Shown here: positions 1 through 10,448 of the stretch, piece by piece
How positions within the stretch are numbered: the first letter of the stretch is position 1
How the letters are laid out: each line of letters starts with the position of its first letter
Position numbers and translations under genes: made by a program
The notes under the pieces: generated by a model
The model's input: only the letters and a program-made list of their open reading frames with translations
Database searches by the model: none
Told to the model about the DNA's origin: nothing
From: Ramlibacter pinisoli
GTDB lineage: Bacteria > Pseudomonadota > Gammaproteobacteria > Burkholderiales > Burkholderiaceae_C
Length of the DNA: 64,000 nt
Assembly (NCBI RefSeq): GCF_009758015.1
Contig: NZ_WSEL01000009.1
Location: 1 to 64,000, forward strand
Direction of reading: 5' to 3'

Positions 1-3000
1 GCACCGTGCGCACCGACACCGGCACCATCACGATCAAGGGCACGGGCGGCGCGCTGACCGGCGTGGCAGTGAACGACAACCGTGCCGGTATCGGGGTGAT
101 CAACGGCTCGACGGTGGGCACCACGGGCGCCGGCAAGGTGGCCCTGGTGGGCCAGGGCGGCGCCGACAGCGGCGGCGCCAGGTCCGCCGGCATCATGGGC
201 TTCAGCGCCTCGGGCACCAACAACACCATCGGTGGCGCGAACGCGCAATCGGTGCTGCTGCAGTCCAATGGCGGCACCGCCATGAGCCTGAACCAGACCA
301 ACGTCAGCGCGTCCATGACCGGTGGCACGGTCACGGCCCACGCGGTGGATGGCGGCAACATCCTCGTGCAGAACGGCAGCTCGGTACAGGCCGATGGGCT
401 GCGGGTGCTGGGCGACGCCACGGAAACGACCGCGACCAATGCGTTCTTCGCTCCCAACAGTTCTGTCAACACGCTGGCGGCGTACCTGCCTGCGCCGGGA
501 TCGCAACTGACCTACAACCAGGGCGCCACGCCGCTGTCGATCGGCTCGGTCACCTCCGTGGCCACCAATGGCGACGCGGCGACCACCACCGATGGCGTCG
601 GTGCCAATGGCTCGATCACGTTGACCACCGGGGGGGCGATCTCGCAGACCGCGGCTGGTGTCATCAACGGCCAGACGCTCAACGTGACCGCCGCCGGCAA
701 CGTCACGCTGAACGGCAACAACGATGTCGACAACCTCGGCACGGTCACCACCTCGTCGGGCAACTTCAGCTTCAAGGACGTCACCGGCGGCCTGAACGTC
801 TCGGGCACGGTGAGCGCCCCGGGTTCGGTCAGCATCACCTCCACTGACGGCAATCTCAACGTCAACAACACGGTCAGTGGGCAGGGCGTCACCCTGGCGG
901 CCACGGGGGCCGGCAACGACATCAACCTCGGAGCCGACATCAACGCGAACACGGGAACCCTGACGCTGAACGCCGCGGACCAGGTCGCGCAGAACGCCGG
1001 CATCGTGAACGCGGGCAAGCTCACTGGCTCGGCCGGCGGATCCGTCAGCCTCAACGGCGCCAACACGCTGGCCAACCTGGGCTCCTTCAGCTCCGTCGGT
1101 GGTCTCAGCGTTAACGATGCGACCGGCGGCCTGGCGCTCACCGGCAACGTGGCGGATGCCTCCGGTCCGGTGTCGATCACGACGGCTGGCGGCGCACTGG
1201 CCCTGGGTGCCAACAACGTCAGCGGCGCGGGCGTGACGCTCACCGGCACGGGCGTCACCCAGGCGGCAGGCAGCACCGTCAACGCGGGCACCGGCACCAT
1301 CCTGGTGGACGCCAACGACGGCGCGATCAACCTGGTCGGCTCGCTGACCACCACCAGCAATGCGGCGACCGCCGTGCAGATCCTCGACGCCACGACCGCG
1401 GCCCTGGGCAACATCACTACTGGTGCCACCGGCACGTTGGTCATCGGCGGCGCGGCGGGCAACAACCTGTCGGGCGCGGTGACTCAGACGGCGGGGACGT
1501 CGATCAACGCTGGCACGGTCCAGGTCAACGGTGGCAGCACGGTCAACCTCGGCAACGCCAACACGGTGGCGAACCTGGGCACGTCCAGCAGCAGCGGCGG
1601 ATTCAGCTTCAACGACGCCACCGGCGGTTTGGCGGTCACCGGCGCGGTCGCGGACGCAACCGGTGCGGTGGCTATCACCACGGCCGGCGGCGCGCTGGCC
1701 CTCGGTGCCAACAACGTCAGTGGCGTGGGCGTGGCGCTCACCGGCACGGGCGTGTCCCAGTCGGCGGGCAGCACCGTCAATGCGGGCACGGGCACCATCC
1801 TGGTGGACGCCAACGACGGTGCCATTAACCTGGCCGGCTCGCTGACGACCACCAGCAACGCGGCGACAGCGGTGCAGGTGATCGACGGCAGCACGGCGGC
1901 GCTGGGCAACATCACCACCGGTGCGGCCGGCACGGTCGTCATCGGCGACGCGGCGGGCAACAACCTGTCCGGCTTGGTGACGCAGATGGCAGGGACGGTG
2001 ATCAACACTGGAACGGTGGTGGTCAACGGCGGCAGCACCGTCAACCTGGGCAACGGCAACACGGTGGCGAACCTGGGCACGTCCAGCAGCAGTGGCGGCT
2101 TCACGTTCAATGACACCACGGGCGGCCTGGCGCTGACCGGCAACGTGGCGGATGCCTCCGGTCCGGTGTCGATCACGACGGCTGGCGGCGCACTGGCCCT
2201 GGGTGCCAACAACGTCAGCGGCGCGGGCGTGACGCTCACCGGCACGGGCGTCACCCAGGCGGCAGGCAGCACCGTCAATGCGGGCACCGGCAGCATCCTG
2301 GTGGACGGCAACGACGGCGCCATCAACCTGGCCGGCTCGCTGACCACCACCAGCAACGCGGCAACGGCGGTGCAGGTCATCGACGCCAGCACGGCGGCGC
2401 TGGGCGACATCAGCACCGGTGCGACCGGCACGGTCGTCATCGGCGACGCGGCGGGCAACAACCTGTCCGGCGCGGTGACGCAGACGGCCGGGACGGTCAT
2501 CAACACCGGCACGGTGGTGGTGAACGGCGGCAGCTCGGTCAACCTCGGCAACGCCAACACGGTGGCGAACCTGGGCACGTCCAGCAGCACGGGCGGCTTC
2601 ACGTTCAATGACGCGACCGGCGGCCTGGCGCTGACCGGCAACGTGGCGGATGCCGCCGGCTCGGTGGCGATCACGACGGCTGGCGGCTCGCTTGCCGTCG
2701 GAGCCAGCAATGTCAGCGGCGTGGGCGTGGCGCTCACCGGCACCGGCGTGTCCCAGTCGGCGGGCAGCACCGTCAATGCGGGCACGGGCACCATCCTGGT
2801 GGACGCCAACGACGGTGCCATCAACCTGGCCGGCTCGCTGACGACCACCAGCAACGCGGCCACCGCGGTGCAAGTCCTCGACGGCAGCACGGCAGCGCTG
2901 GGCAACATCACCACCGGTGCGACCGGCACGGTGCGCCTGGGCACGGCCGGTGCAGACAGCCTGAACGGCGCGGTCACGCAGAACGCCGGCACGGTGATCA

Positions 3001-5873
3001 ACACCGGCACGCTGACGGTCGCGGGCGCCACCACGGTCAACCTGGGCAATGCCAACACGGTGGCCAACCTGGGCCCGGTGATCAGCAGCGGCGGCTTCAC
3101 CTTCAATGACACGACCGGCGGCCTGGCGCTGACCGGCAACGTGGCGGATGCCTCCGGCCCGGTGTCGATCACGACGGCTGGCGGCGCGCTGGCCATCGGC
3201 GCCAACAACGTCAGCGGCGCGGGCGTGTCGCTCACCGGCACGGGCATCACCCAGTCGGCGGGCAGCACGGTCAACGCGGGCGCCGGCACCATCCTGGTGG
3301 ACGCCAATGACGGGGCCATCAACCTGGCCGGCTCGTTGACGACCACCAGCAACGTGGCCACTGCGGTGCAAGTCCTCGACGGCAGCACCGCGGCGCTGGG
3401 CAATATCACCACCGGTGCAACTGGCACGGTGCGCCTGGGTACGGCCGGCGCCGACAGCCTGAACGGCGCGGTGACGCAGAACGCCGGCACGGTGATCAAC
3501 ACCGGCACGCTGACGGTCGCGGGCGCCACCACGGTGAACCTGGGCAACGCGAACACGGTGGCCAACCTGGGCCCGGTGATCAGCAGCGGCGGCTTCACCC
3601 TCAACGACGCCACCGGCGGCCTGGCGCTCACCGGCAACGTGGCGGACGCCTCCGGCCCCGTGTCGATCACGACGGCGGGAGGCGCGCTGGCCCTCGGTGC
3701 CAACAGCGTCAGCGGCGTCGGCGTGACCCTCACCGGCGCGGGCGTGACCCAGTCGGCCGGCAGCACCGTCGACGCGGGCACGGGCAGCATCCTGGTGGAC
3801 GCCAACGACGGCGCCATCAATCTGGCGGGCGCGCTGACGACCACCAGCAACGCGGCCACCGCGGTGCAGGTCATCGATGGCAGCACGGCGGCCCTGGGCA
3901 ACATCACCACCGGTGCGACTGGCACGGTCACCATCGGCGGTGCGGCGGGTAATAACCTGTCCGGCGCGGTGACGCAGACTGCGGGGACGGTGATCAGCGC
4001 CGGCACGGTGCAAGTCAACGGCGGCAGCACGGTCAACCTGGGCAACGCCAACACGGTGGCGACCCTGGGCACCGCGACCAGCAACGGGGCGTTCAGCCTC
4101 AACAACGCAGGCGCGCTGACCGTCGCGGGCCCGGTGAACGCGGGCACGGGCGGCGTTTCGCTGCAGACCACGGCAGGTGCCCTGACCATCGCCGCTGCCG
4201 GTGACATCACGGCGGGCAACGCCGTGAACCTCACTGGCGCAACGGGGATCAGCACCGCCGGCGACGTCACCGCCAGCTCCGGGACCGCGACCTTCAACAG
4301 CCCGACGACCCTCACGGGCCGGGTGGCCATCAATGCCGGCAACGTCACCGTCGGCACGCTGGATGGCGGCGGCAACGACCTCACGCTGTCGGGCTCCGGC
4401 TCGCTGGCGAATGCGACCGGCATCGGCACGTTCACGGCCGGCAACGGCACGCTGAACGGCGACATCAGCGCCGGCACGTACAACCTGCGTGGCGGCACCG
4501 TGAACGCCGCGCTGGGAGCCGGAACGCTGAACCAGGTGTCGGGCACGACCACGCTGAACGGCGCCTCCGCCGCGGGGACGGTGAACGTGAACGGCGGTAC
4601 GCTGGCCCTCGGTGCCAGCGAGCGCCTGGCCGACACGGCGGCGCTGACCGTCGGCACCGGCACGACGCTGGCCCTGGGACCGAACAACGAGAGGGTCGGC
4701 TCGGCCGCCATCTCGGGCACGGTCACGGGCCCCGGCATCTTGACGGCGGGCAACTACACGCTGAACGGCGCCACGGTGAGCGCCAACCTGGGCACCGGAA
4801 CGCTGACGCAAGCGGGTGGCACGAGCACCCTGAACGGAAGCTCGGCGGCGAGCACCGTCAATGTCAACGCCGGCACGCTGCAACTCGGATCCACGGCAGA
4901 CCGTCTGGGCACGCCCACCACGGTGGCGATCGCCGGCGGTGCCACCCTGGACACCGGCAGCGCCAGCCAGTCGCTCGGAGCAGCGACGCTCACGAACGGC
5001 GGGACGCTCATCACGGGCGGCGCGTTGTCCGCAGGCAGCATCACGAGCTCCGGTACCGTGACCTTGGGCGGCAACGTCACCACCACGGGCAGCCAGAACT
5101 ACACCAGCTTGCTGCAGACCGCGCCGGGCGTGACGCTCTCGGCAGGCGGCAACATTGGCGCCAACGACGCCGGCAACGTAATCGGCTCGGGCACGACCTT
5201 CGGCGTGACGGGCGGTGGTTCGGTGGCCGTGACCGGCGATTTCGCGGGAGCGGTGCAAGTGACCGGGAATGCGAAGACGGTGAGCCTCGACGACCGCAGC
5301 GCCGGCACGCAGCTGGTGGTGGCCGGCCTGTCCGCCGCATCGAACGCCAACGTCACCCTGGTGAGTGCCGGAGCGATGCAGGTGGATGCGGCGCAGCTGT
5401 TGCCCGTCGCGACCCTGTCCGCCACGACGCAGAACGGCAACATGGTGTTCCTGAATTCGGGCACCGTGCGCAACGGCAAGCCGGGCATCCTCGCCACGGC
5501 CGGGCTGACGCTGAACGCCAATGGCCAGGTGAACACGGCGGCCGACCCGCTGGTCATCAATGCGGCCACGCCGACGGCGAACATCCACGCTGCGCCGGCA
5601 CCTTCGCCGGCACCGGCTCCCGCGCCCGCAACGGCACCCAACTCGCTGTTGCTGCAGGCAACGGACCTGGCGGGCACGGTGGCGCTCGAGATCGGCGCGC
5701 TGCTGGGCACCGACGTCCGCGATGCTGCGGCCCTGCTGCGGACCGAGCGGCTGGTCCTGGTCGGCGGCGTGGCGCCTGAAACGGCAACCGGGCCGTCTCC
5801 GCTGCGCGTCACGGGCATCCGCATGCCGCAGTGCGCCGACGAGCAGGGCAAGGGACAGGTGGGCTGCCGCTAA
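1..5873 (+). CDS. Filamentous haemagglutinin-like repeat adhesin, 5' end missing
   Basis: The frame is open from the first bases of the window to a TAA at 5871-5873, so at least 1955 codons are visible and the true start, signal peptide and any TPS secretion domain lie upstream. The product is almost entirely Gly, Ala, Thr, Ser, Asn and Val with recurring beta-strand turns (for example AGTVINTGT, TVNLGNANTV), typical of the right-handed beta-helix of haemagglutinin/two-partner-secretion exoproteins. Visible residues about 356-1351 are six 166-residue tandem repeats; a more diverged repetitive region follows, then a Pro/Ala linker (APAPSPAPAPAP, near 5590-5640) and a non-repetitive C-terminus with two cysteines (PQCADE, VGCR). 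It probably acts at the cell surface in adhesion or aggregation; this is a family-level inference. No TpsB-type transporter gene is in the window. A perfect hairpin follows the stop. Confidence 0.8.
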   Translation, partial: TVRTDTGTITIKGTGGALTGVAVNDNRAGIGVINGSTVGTTGAGKVALVGQGGADSGGARSAGIMGFSASGTNNTIGGANAQSVLLQSNGGTAMSLNQTNVSASMTGGTVTAHAVDGGNILVQNGSSVQADGLRVLGDATETTATNAFFAPNSSVNTLAAYLPAPGSQLTYNQGATPLSIGSVTSVATNGDAATTTDGVGANGSITLTTGGAISQTAAGVINGQTLNVTAAGNVTLNGNNDVDNLGTVTTSSGNFSFKDVTGGLNVSGTVSAPGSVSITSTDGNLNVNNTVSGQGVTLAATGAGNDINLGADINANTGTLTLNAADQVAQNAGIVNAGKLTGSAGGSVSLNGANTLANLGSFSSVGGLSVNDATGGLALTGNVADASGPVSITTAGGALALGANNVSGAGVTLTGTGVTQAAGSTVNAGTGTILVDANDGAINLVGSLTTTSNAATAVQILDATTAALGNITTGATGTLVIGGAAGNNLSGAVTQTAGTSINAGTVQVNGGSTVNLGNANTVANLGTSSSSGGFSFNDATGGLAVTGAVADATGAVAITTAGGALALGANNVSGVGVALTGTGVSQSAGSTVNAGTGTILVDANDGAINLAGSLTTTSNAATAVQVIDGSTAALGNITTGAAGTVVIGDAAGNNLSGLVTQMAGTVINTGTVVVNGGSTVNLGNGNTVANLGTSSSSGGFTFNDTTGGLALTGNVADASGPVSITTAGGALALGANNVSGAGVTLTGTGVTQAAGSTVNAGTGSILVDGNDGAINLAGSLTTTSNAATAVQVIDASTAALGDISTGATGTVVIGDAAGNNLSGAVTQTAGTVINTGTVVVNGGSSVNLGNANTVANLGTSSSTGGFTFNDATGGLALTGNVADAAGSVAITTAGGSLAVGASNVSGVGVALTGTGVSQSAGSTVNAGTGTILVDANDGAINLAGSLTTTSNAATAVQVLDGSTAALGNITTGATGTVRLGTAGADSLNGAVTQNAGTVINTGTLTVAGATTVNLGNANTVANLGPVISSGGFTFNDTTGGLALTGNVADASGPVSITTAGGALAIGANNVSGAGVSLTGTGITQSAGSTVNAGAGTILVDANDGAINLAGSLTTTSNVATAVQVLDGSTAALGNITTGATGTVRLGTAGADSLNGAVTQNAGTVINTGTLTVAGATTVNLGNANTVANLGPVISSGGFTLNDATGGLALTGNVADASGPVSITTAGGALALGANSVSGVGVTLTGAGVTQSAGSTVDAGTGSILVDANDGAINLAGALTTTSNAATAVQVIDGSTAALGNITTGATGTVTIGGAAGNNLSGAVTQTAGTVISAGTVQVNGGSTVNLGNANTVATLGTATSNGAFSLNNAGALTVAGPVNAGTGGVSLQTTAGALTIAAAGDITAGNAVNLTGATGISTAGDVTASSGTATFNSPTTLTGRVAINAGNVTVGTLDGGGNDLTLSGSGSLANATGIGTFTAGNGTLNGDISAGTYNLRGGTVNAALGAGTLNQVSGTTTLNGASAAGTVNVNGGTLALGASERLADTAALTVGTGTTLALGPNNERVGSAAISGTVTGPGILTAGNYTLNGATVSANLGTGTLTQAGGTSTLNGSSAASTVNVNAGTLQLGSTADRLGTPTTVAIAGGATLDTGSASQSLGAATLTNGGTLITGGALSAGSITSSGTVTLGGNVTTTGSQNYTSLLQTAPGVTLSAGGNIGANDAGNVIGSGTTFGVTGGGSVAVTGDFAGAVQVTGNAKTVSLDDRSAGTQLVVAGLSAASNANVTLVSAGAMQVDAAQLLPVATLSATTQNGNMVFLNSGTVRNGKPGILATAGLTLNANGQVNTAADPLVINAATPTANIHAAPAPSPAPAPAPATAPNSLLLQATDLAGTVALEIGALLGTDVRDAAALLRTERLVLVGGVAPETATGPSPLRVTGIRMPQCADEQGKGQVGCR
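1071..4058 (+). repeat. Six in-frame 498-bp tandem repeats inside the adhesin gene
   Basis: The landmark sequence encoding LTGNVADASG (or close variants) has its Thr-Gly junction at 1141, 1639, 2137, 2635, 3133 and 3631, exactly 498 bp apart each time, so every unit is 166 codons with no insertion or deletion. Units 1 and 3 are identical over 1141-1282 versus 2137-2278. Units 4 and 5 share a different second half (VRLGTAGADSLNG) from units 1, 2, 3 and 6 (GDAAGNNLSG or GGAAGNNLSG). This pattern suggests recent duplication with later recombination between units. Confidence 0.95.
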
Positions 5874-5879
5874 GGTAAA

Positions 5880-5909
5880 GAGGGGCAGTTCACTGCTGAA
5901 CTGCCCCTC
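5880..5909. terminator. Perfect 13-bp hairpin between convergent genes
   Basis: GAGGGGCAGTTCA at 5880-5892 is followed by the 4-base loop CTGC and its exact reverse complement at 5897-5909. It sits 6 bases after the adhesin stop and 48 bases beyond the yjgR stop on the other strand. No T-run follows on the plus side, so it may be a bidirectional or Rho-assisted terminator. Confidence 0.6.
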
Positions 5910-5957
5910 GAATTGCCGAGCTGTCTCCATGCAGGGGACAGGGCCCCTGGCGATGCC

Positions 5958-7460
5958 TCAGCGCTTGCCGCCCAGCAACCCGCCGAGGACGCCGCGGATG
6001 ATTTCGCGGCCGACGCTGCTGCCGATGGTGCGCACCGCCGACTTGGCCAGCATTTCCACCATGCCCTCGCGGTGGCCGCCGCGCGGACCGGTGGAGCCGA
6101 ACAGGATGTCGTTGAGGCCGCCCATGGCGCCGGTGGCCTTGTCGGTGGCGCCGCCACCGCCGGACGAGGTGGTGGCCGGCGCCTGGTCGGCTCGGCCCTT
6201 GAGCTTCTCGAACGCCGACTCGCGGTCGACCGTCTTCTCGTAGGCGCCGGCCACCAGCGAGCCGGCGATGAGCGCCTGCCGCTGCTGGGGGGTGATGGGG
6301 CCGATCTGGCTGCCGGGCGGGACCACGAAGGCGCGCTCGGTGACGCTGGGGCGCCCCTTGGCATCCAGCAGGCTGACCAGCGCCTCGCCGACGGCCAGCT
6401 CGGTGATGGCGGTCTCGATGTCCAGGCCGGGCTTCTGCCGCATGGTCTGGGCCGTGGCCTTGACCGCCTTCTGGTCGCGCGGGGTGAAGGCGCGCAGGGC
6501 GTGCTGAACTCGGTTGCCCAGCTGGGCCAGCACGCTGTCGGGGATGTCGAGCGGGTTCTGGGTGACGAAATAGACGCCCACGCCCTTGGACCGCACGAGC
6601 CGCACCACCAGTTCGATGCGCTCGACGAGCACCTTGGGCGCCTCGTTGAACAGCAGGTGGGCCTCGTCGAAGAAGAACACCAGCTTGGGCTTGTCGGGGT
6701 CGCCGATCTCGGGCAGCTTCTCGAAGAGCTCGGACAGCATCCAGAGCAGGAAGGTGGCGTACAGGCGGGGCGAGCCCAGCAGCTTGTCGGCGGCCAGGAT
6801 GTTGATGACGCCCCGGCCGTCGACTGTCTGCATCAGATCGCTGATGTCGAGCATGGGCTCGCCGAAGAAGCGGTCGCCGCCCTGGGACTCGATCTGCAGC
6901 AGGCCGCGCTGGATGGCGCCGACGCTGGCGCTGCTGATGTTGCCGTACTGGGTGCGGAACTCGGCCGCGTTCTCGCCGATGAACTGCAGCATCGCCCGCA
7001 GGTCCTTCAGGTCGAGCAGCAGCAGGCCCTGGTCGTCGGCGATCTTGAACACGATGTTCAGCACGCCGGCCTGGGTCTCGTTGAGGTCGAGCATGCGGGC
7101 CAGCAGGAGCGGGCCCATGTCGGACACGGTGGCGCGCACCGGGTGGCCCTGCTCGCCGAACACGTCCCAGAGCGTGGCGGGGCAGGCCACGGGGGTGGGG
7201 GGGGGCAGGTCGCGCTCGCGGATCGCCTCGGCCAGCTTGCCCGACAGCTGGCCGGCCTGGCTGATGCCGGTGAGGTCGCCCTTGACGTCGGCCATGAAAA
7301 CCGGCACCCCGATGCGGGAGAAATTCTCGGCCAGCGCCTGCAGCGTCACCGTCTTGCCGGTGCCGGTGGCCCCGGTGATCAGGCCGTGCCGGTTGGCCAG
7401 TCCGGGGAGCAGGAAACACTCGGCGGCGCCATTCTTGGCGATCAGCAGGGAATCGGCCAT
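5958..7460 (-). CDS. yjgR: HerA-like ATPase of the DUF853/YjgR family
   Basis: The 500-residue product matches the usual length of YjgR. It has a Walker A motif GATGTGKT at residues 30-37, a Walker B/DEAH-like [10 protein letters not shown] near residue 260, and [11 protein letters not shown] after the P-loop, as in HerA/VirB4-type P-loop ATPases. The ATG at 7460 ([11 protein letters not shown]) is preferred over an in-frame ATG at 7499, because homologues begin close to the nucleotide-binding fold. The C-terminal quarter is Gly/Ala-rich with a [15 protein letters not shown] stretch. The cellular role of YjgR is not established; a link to DNA or membrane remodelling is family inference. It is divergent from yebC. 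Confidence 0.85.
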   Translation of the reverse strand: MADSLLIAKNGAAECFLLPGLANRHGLITGATGTGKTVTLQALAENFSRIGVPVFMADVKGDLTGISQAGQLSGKLAEAIRERDLPPPTPVACPATLWDVFGEQGHPVRATVSDMGPLLLARMLDLNETQAGVLNIVFKIADDQGLLLLDLKDLRAMLQFIGENAAEFRTQYGNISSASVGAIQRGLLQIESQGGDRFFGEPMLDISDLMQTVDGRGVINILAADKLLGSPRLYATFLLWMLSELFEKLPEIGDPDKPKLVFFFDEAHLLFNEAPKVLVERIELVVRLVRSKGVGVYFVTQNPLDIPDSVLAQLGNRVQHALRAFTPRDQKAVKATAQTMRQKPGLDIETAITELAVGEALVSLLDAKGRPSVTERAFVVPPGSQIGPITPQQRQALIAGSLVAGAYEKTVDRESAFEKLKGRADQAPATTSSGGGGATDKATGAMGGLNDILFGSTGPRGGHREGMVEMLAKSAVRTIGSSVGREIIRGVLGGLLGGKR

Positions 7461-7471
7461 GGGTCCAAAAG

Positions 7472-7477
7472 TAAAAT
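7472..7477 (+). promoter_or_regulatory. Candidate -10 box for the yebC-led gene run
   Basis: TAAAAT lies 58 bases upstream of the yebC ATG in the short divergent yjgR-yebC spacer. No convincing -35 element is seen, so this rests on the hexamer and position only. Confidence 0.3.
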
Positions 7478-7535
7478 GGGGGTCACAGCAATATAGCAAC
7501 GCAGCAGCCGCTGCTCGCGCGAATCAAGGAAACGC

Positions 7536-8255
7536 ATGGCGGGACACAGCAAATGGGCGAACATCCAGCACCGCAAGGGGCGGCAGGATGAGAAGCGCGG
7601 CAAGGTCTGGACACGGGTGATCCGGGAGATCATGGTCGCGGCCCGCCAGGGCGGCGGCGACCTGAACGCCAACCCGCGCCTGCGGCTGGCGGTCGACAAG
7701 GCCAAGGCGGCCAACATGCCGGCCGACACCATCAAGCGCAACATCGACAAGGCCACCGGCAACCTCGAGGGCGTGAACTACGAGGAGATCCGCTACGAGG
7801 GCTACGGCATCGGCGGGGCGGCGATCATCGTCGACACCATGACCGACAACCGGGTCCGCACGGTCGCCGAGGTGCGCCACGTGTTCAGCAAGTACGGCGG
7901 CAACATGGGCACCGAGGGCTCGGTGGCGTTCCAGTTCAAGCACTGCGGCCAGCTCATCCTGGCACCGGGCACCAGCGAGGACAAGGTCATGGACGTGGCA
8001 CTGGAGGCCGGCGCCGAGGACGTGCTCACCGACGAGGACGGCGCCATCGAGGTGCTCACCGGCCCGGCCGACATGGAAAAGGTGCGCAACGCCCTCGAGG
8101 CGGCGGGCCTGAAGCCCGAGGTGGCCGAGGTCACCATGCGGCCCGAGAACACCATCGAGCTGGCCGGCGACGACGCGGCCCGCATGCAGAAGCTGCTGGA
8201 CATGCTGGAAGACCTGGACGACGTGCAGGACGTGTTCCACAACGCATCGCTCTGA
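7536..8255 (+). CDS. yebC: YebC/PmpR-family translation and regulatory factor
   Basis: The 239-residue protein begins [18 protein letters not shown], the hallmark N-terminus of the YebC/TACO1 family, and has the expected length and three-domain pattern, including [12 protein letters not shown] in the middle and the late segment MRPENTIEL. Family members bind DNA in some species, and YebC-type proteins have been shown to help ribosomes through proline-rich stretches. An AAGGAA ribosome-binding site lies just upstream of the ATG. The stop overlaps the purD start by one base (TGATG). In many betaproteobacteria yebC is also next to purD. Confidence 0.93.
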   Translation: MAGHSKWANIQHRKGRQDEKRGKVWTRVIREIMVAARQGGGDLNANPRLRLAVDKAKAANMPADTIKRNIDKATGNLEGVNYEEIRYEGYGIGGAAIIVDTMTDNRVRTVAEVRHVFSKYGGNMGTEGSVAFQFKHCGQLILAPGTSEDKVMDVALEAGAEDVLTDEDGAIEVLTGPADMEKVRNALEAAGLKPEVAEVTMRPENTIELAGDDAARMQKLLDMLEDLDDVQDVFHNASL

Positions 8256-9535
8256 TGAAGGTCCTCGTCATCGGCGGCGGTGGCCGCGAACACGCGCTGG
8301 CCTGGAAACTGGCCCAGTCCCCCAAGGTGCAGGCGGTCTACGTCGCCCCCGGCAACGGTGGCACGGCCCGCGACGCCCGGCTCGAGAACGTGCCGATCAC
8401 CGACGTGGTGAAACTGCGCCAATGGGCGCATGCGAACAAGATCGCGCTGACGGTGGTCGGCCCCGAGGCACCCCTGGCCGCCGGCGTGGTCGACGAATTC
8501 CGCTCGCACGGCCTGCGCATCTTCGGCCCGACGCGGGCCGCGGCACAGCTGGAAAGCTCCAAGGCCTTCTCCAAGGCCTTCATGCGCCGGCACGGCATCC
8601 CCACCGCGGCCTACGAGACATTCTCCGATCCGGCCGACGCCCACGCCTACATCGACCGCATGGGCGCACCCATCGTGGTCAAGGCCGACGGGCTGGCCGC
8701 CGGCAAGGGCGTCGTGGTGGCCATGACGGCCGACGAGGCGCACGAGGCGGTCGACTTCATGCTGCTGGACAACAAGCTGGGCGTCAGCCACAACGAGGGC
8801 GGCGCCCGCGTGGTGATCGAGGAGTTCCTGCAGGGCGAAGAGGCCAGCTTCATCGTCCTGTGCGACGGCCGCAACGTCACCGCGCTGGCCACCAGCCAGG
8901 ACCACAAGCGGCTGCTCGACCGCGACCAGGGCCCCAACACCGGCGGCATGGGCGCGTACTCGCCGGCGCCGGTCGTCACGCCCGCGGTGCACGCGCGCGC
9001 CATGCGCGAGGTCATCCTGCCCACCATGCGCGGCATGGAGAAGGACGGCATCCCGTACACCGGCTTCCTGTACGCCGGCCTGATGATCGACGCCAAGGGC
9101 GGCGTCAAGACGCTGGAATTCAACTGCCGCATGGGCGACCCGGAAACCCAGCCCATCCTGATGCGGCTGAAGTCCGACCTGTACGACGTCATGCTGGCCG
9201 CCACCGGCGGGACGCTCGACCAGGTCGAGCTGCAGTGGGACCGCCGCACCGCCCTGGGCGTGGTCATGGCCGCGGCCGGCTACCCGCTCAATCCGCGCAA
9301 GGGCGACGCCGTCACCGGGCTGCCGCGCGACGCCGACGAAGCCATGGTGTTCCACGCCGGCACCACCATGGACGACGGCCAGCTGCTCACCTCCGGCGGC
9401 CGGGTGCTGTGCGTCACGGCGCTGGCCGACACGGTGAAGTCGGCGCAGCAGCGGGCCTACGAGGTCGTGCAGGGCATCCGCTTCGACGGCGCCCAGTTCC
9501 GCCGCGACATCGGCCACCGCGCGGTGAAGGGCTGA
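8255..9535 (+). CDS. purD: Phosphoribosylamine-glycine ligase
   Basis: The 426-residue product has the usual length of PurD (GAR synthetase), which joins glycine to 5-phosphoribosylamine using ATP in the second step of purine synthesis. The N-terminus [18 protein letters not shown] is diagnostic. The ATP-grasp region shows [14 protein letters not shown] and [14 protein letters not shown], the conserved metal/ATP-binding segment of the family. The start overlaps yebC by one base and the stop is one base from the hemF GTG, so it is likely co-transcribed with both. The other purine gene in the window, purL, lies far away at 51778. Confidence 0.96.
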   Translation: MKVLVIGGGGREHALAWKLAQSPKVQAVYVAPGNGGTARDARLENVPITDVVKLRQWAHANKIALTVVGPEAPLAAGVVDEFRSHGLRIFGPTRAAAQLESSKAFSKAFMRRHGIPTAAYETFSDPADAHAYIDRMGAPIVVKADGLAAGKGVVVAMTADEAHEAVDFMLLDNKLGVSHNEGGARVVIEEFLQGEEASFIVLCDGRNVTALATSQDHKRLLDRDQGPNTGGMGAYSPAPVVTPAVHARAMREVILPTMRGMEKDGIPYTGFLYAGLMIDAKGGVKTLEFNCRMGDPETQPILMRLKSDLYDVMLAATGGTLDQVELQWDRRTALGVVMAAAGYPLNPRKGDAVTGLPRDADEAMVFHAGTTMDDGQLLTSGGRVLCVTALADTVKSAQQRAYEVVQGIRFDGAQFRRDIGHRAVKG

Positions 9536-9536
9536 C

Positions 9537-10448
9537 GTGATCCAGAACGATGCCGTGCGCGCCTACCTGCTGGACCTGCAGGCGCGCATCACGCAGGCCT
9601 GCACGGCCGTCGACGGTGGCGCGTTCCGCACCGACCGCTGGACCAAGGAGCCGGGCGAGCCGCTGCAGGGCGACGGCACCACCATGATCCTGGAGCAGGG
9701 GCCGGTGCTCGAACGCGCCGGGGTCGGCTTCTCGCACGTGCGCGGGCCGCGCCTGCCGCCCTCGGCCACCCAGCACCGGCCCGAGCTGGCCGGCGCACCG
9801 TTCGAGGCGCTGGGCGTGTCGCTGGTGTTCCACCCGCGCAATCCGTACGCGCCCACCGTGCACATGAACGTTCGGATGATCTCGGCCGCCCCGGCCGGCG
9901 GCTCGTCGGCCTTCTGGTTCGGCGGCGGGATGGACCTCACGCCCTGCTACGGCTTCGAGGACGACGCCGTGCACTTCCACCAGGTGTGCCGGCGCGCCGT
10001 GGAGCCGTTCGGCCCCGACAAGTACCCGCGCTTCAAGCGCTGGTGTGACGAGTACTTCCACCTGAAGCACCGCGCCGAGCAGCGCGGCATCGGTGGCATC
10101 TTCTTCGACGACCTGGCCGAACTGGGGTTCGACGGCGGCTTCGCCATGATGCGCTCGGTGGGCGACGCCTTCCTCGACGCCTACCTGCCCATCCTGGAGC
10201 GCCGCAAGGACCTGCCGTACGGCGAGCGCCAGCGCGACTTCCAGCTGTACCGTCGCGGTCGGTACGTCGAGTTCAACCTGGTCTGGGACCGCGGCACGCA
10301 TTTCGGGCTGCAGTCCGGCGGCCGCACCGAGTCCATCCTGCTGTCCATGCCGCCGCTGTGCAGCTGGTCGTATCGGCACGAGCCCGAGCCGGGTTCGCCC
10401 GAGGCCGACCTCACCAGCCGGTTCCTGCAGCCGCGGGAGTGGGCTTGA
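9537..10448 (+). CDS. hemF: Oxygen-dependent coproporphyrinogen III oxidase
   Basis: This 303-residue enzyme carries out the oxidative decarboxylation of coproporphyrinogen III to protoporphyrinogen IX in haem synthesis. Family signatures visible include [25 protein letters not shown], the catalytic/metal-site region [14 protein letters not shown], and the late [16 protein letters not shown]. The start is a GTG at 9537, two bases after the purD stop. The stop overlaps the proposed nadD start. Length and motifs are complete, so it should be functional. Confidence 0.96.
   Translation: MIQNDAVRAYLLDLQARITQACTAVDGGAFRTDRWTKEPGEPLQGDGTTMILEQGPVLERAGVGFSHVRGPRLPPSATQHRPELAGAPFEALGVSLVFHPRNPYAPTVHMNVRMISAAPAGGSSAFWFGGGMDLTPCYGFEDDAVHFHQVCRRAVEPFGPDKYPRFKRWCDEYFHLKHRAEQRGIGGIFFDDLAELGFDGGFAMMRSVGDAFLDAYLPILERRKDLPYGERQRDFQLYRRGRYVEFNLVWDRGTHFGLQSGGRTESILLSMPPLCSWSYRHEPEPGSPEADLTSRFLQPREWA

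Noticed and set aside
1071..4058. CRISPR-like array
   Set aside because: The repeats are long, contiguous, in-frame coding units without spacers; no cas gene is present.
1484..4753. A 1089-codon open frame on the minus strand within the adhesin repeats, and a neighbour at 512-1465
   Set aside because: It is antisense to the repeat array and open only because the G+C-rich repeats lack stops in that frame; its Pro/Val/Ala-rich translation has no start context or family features.
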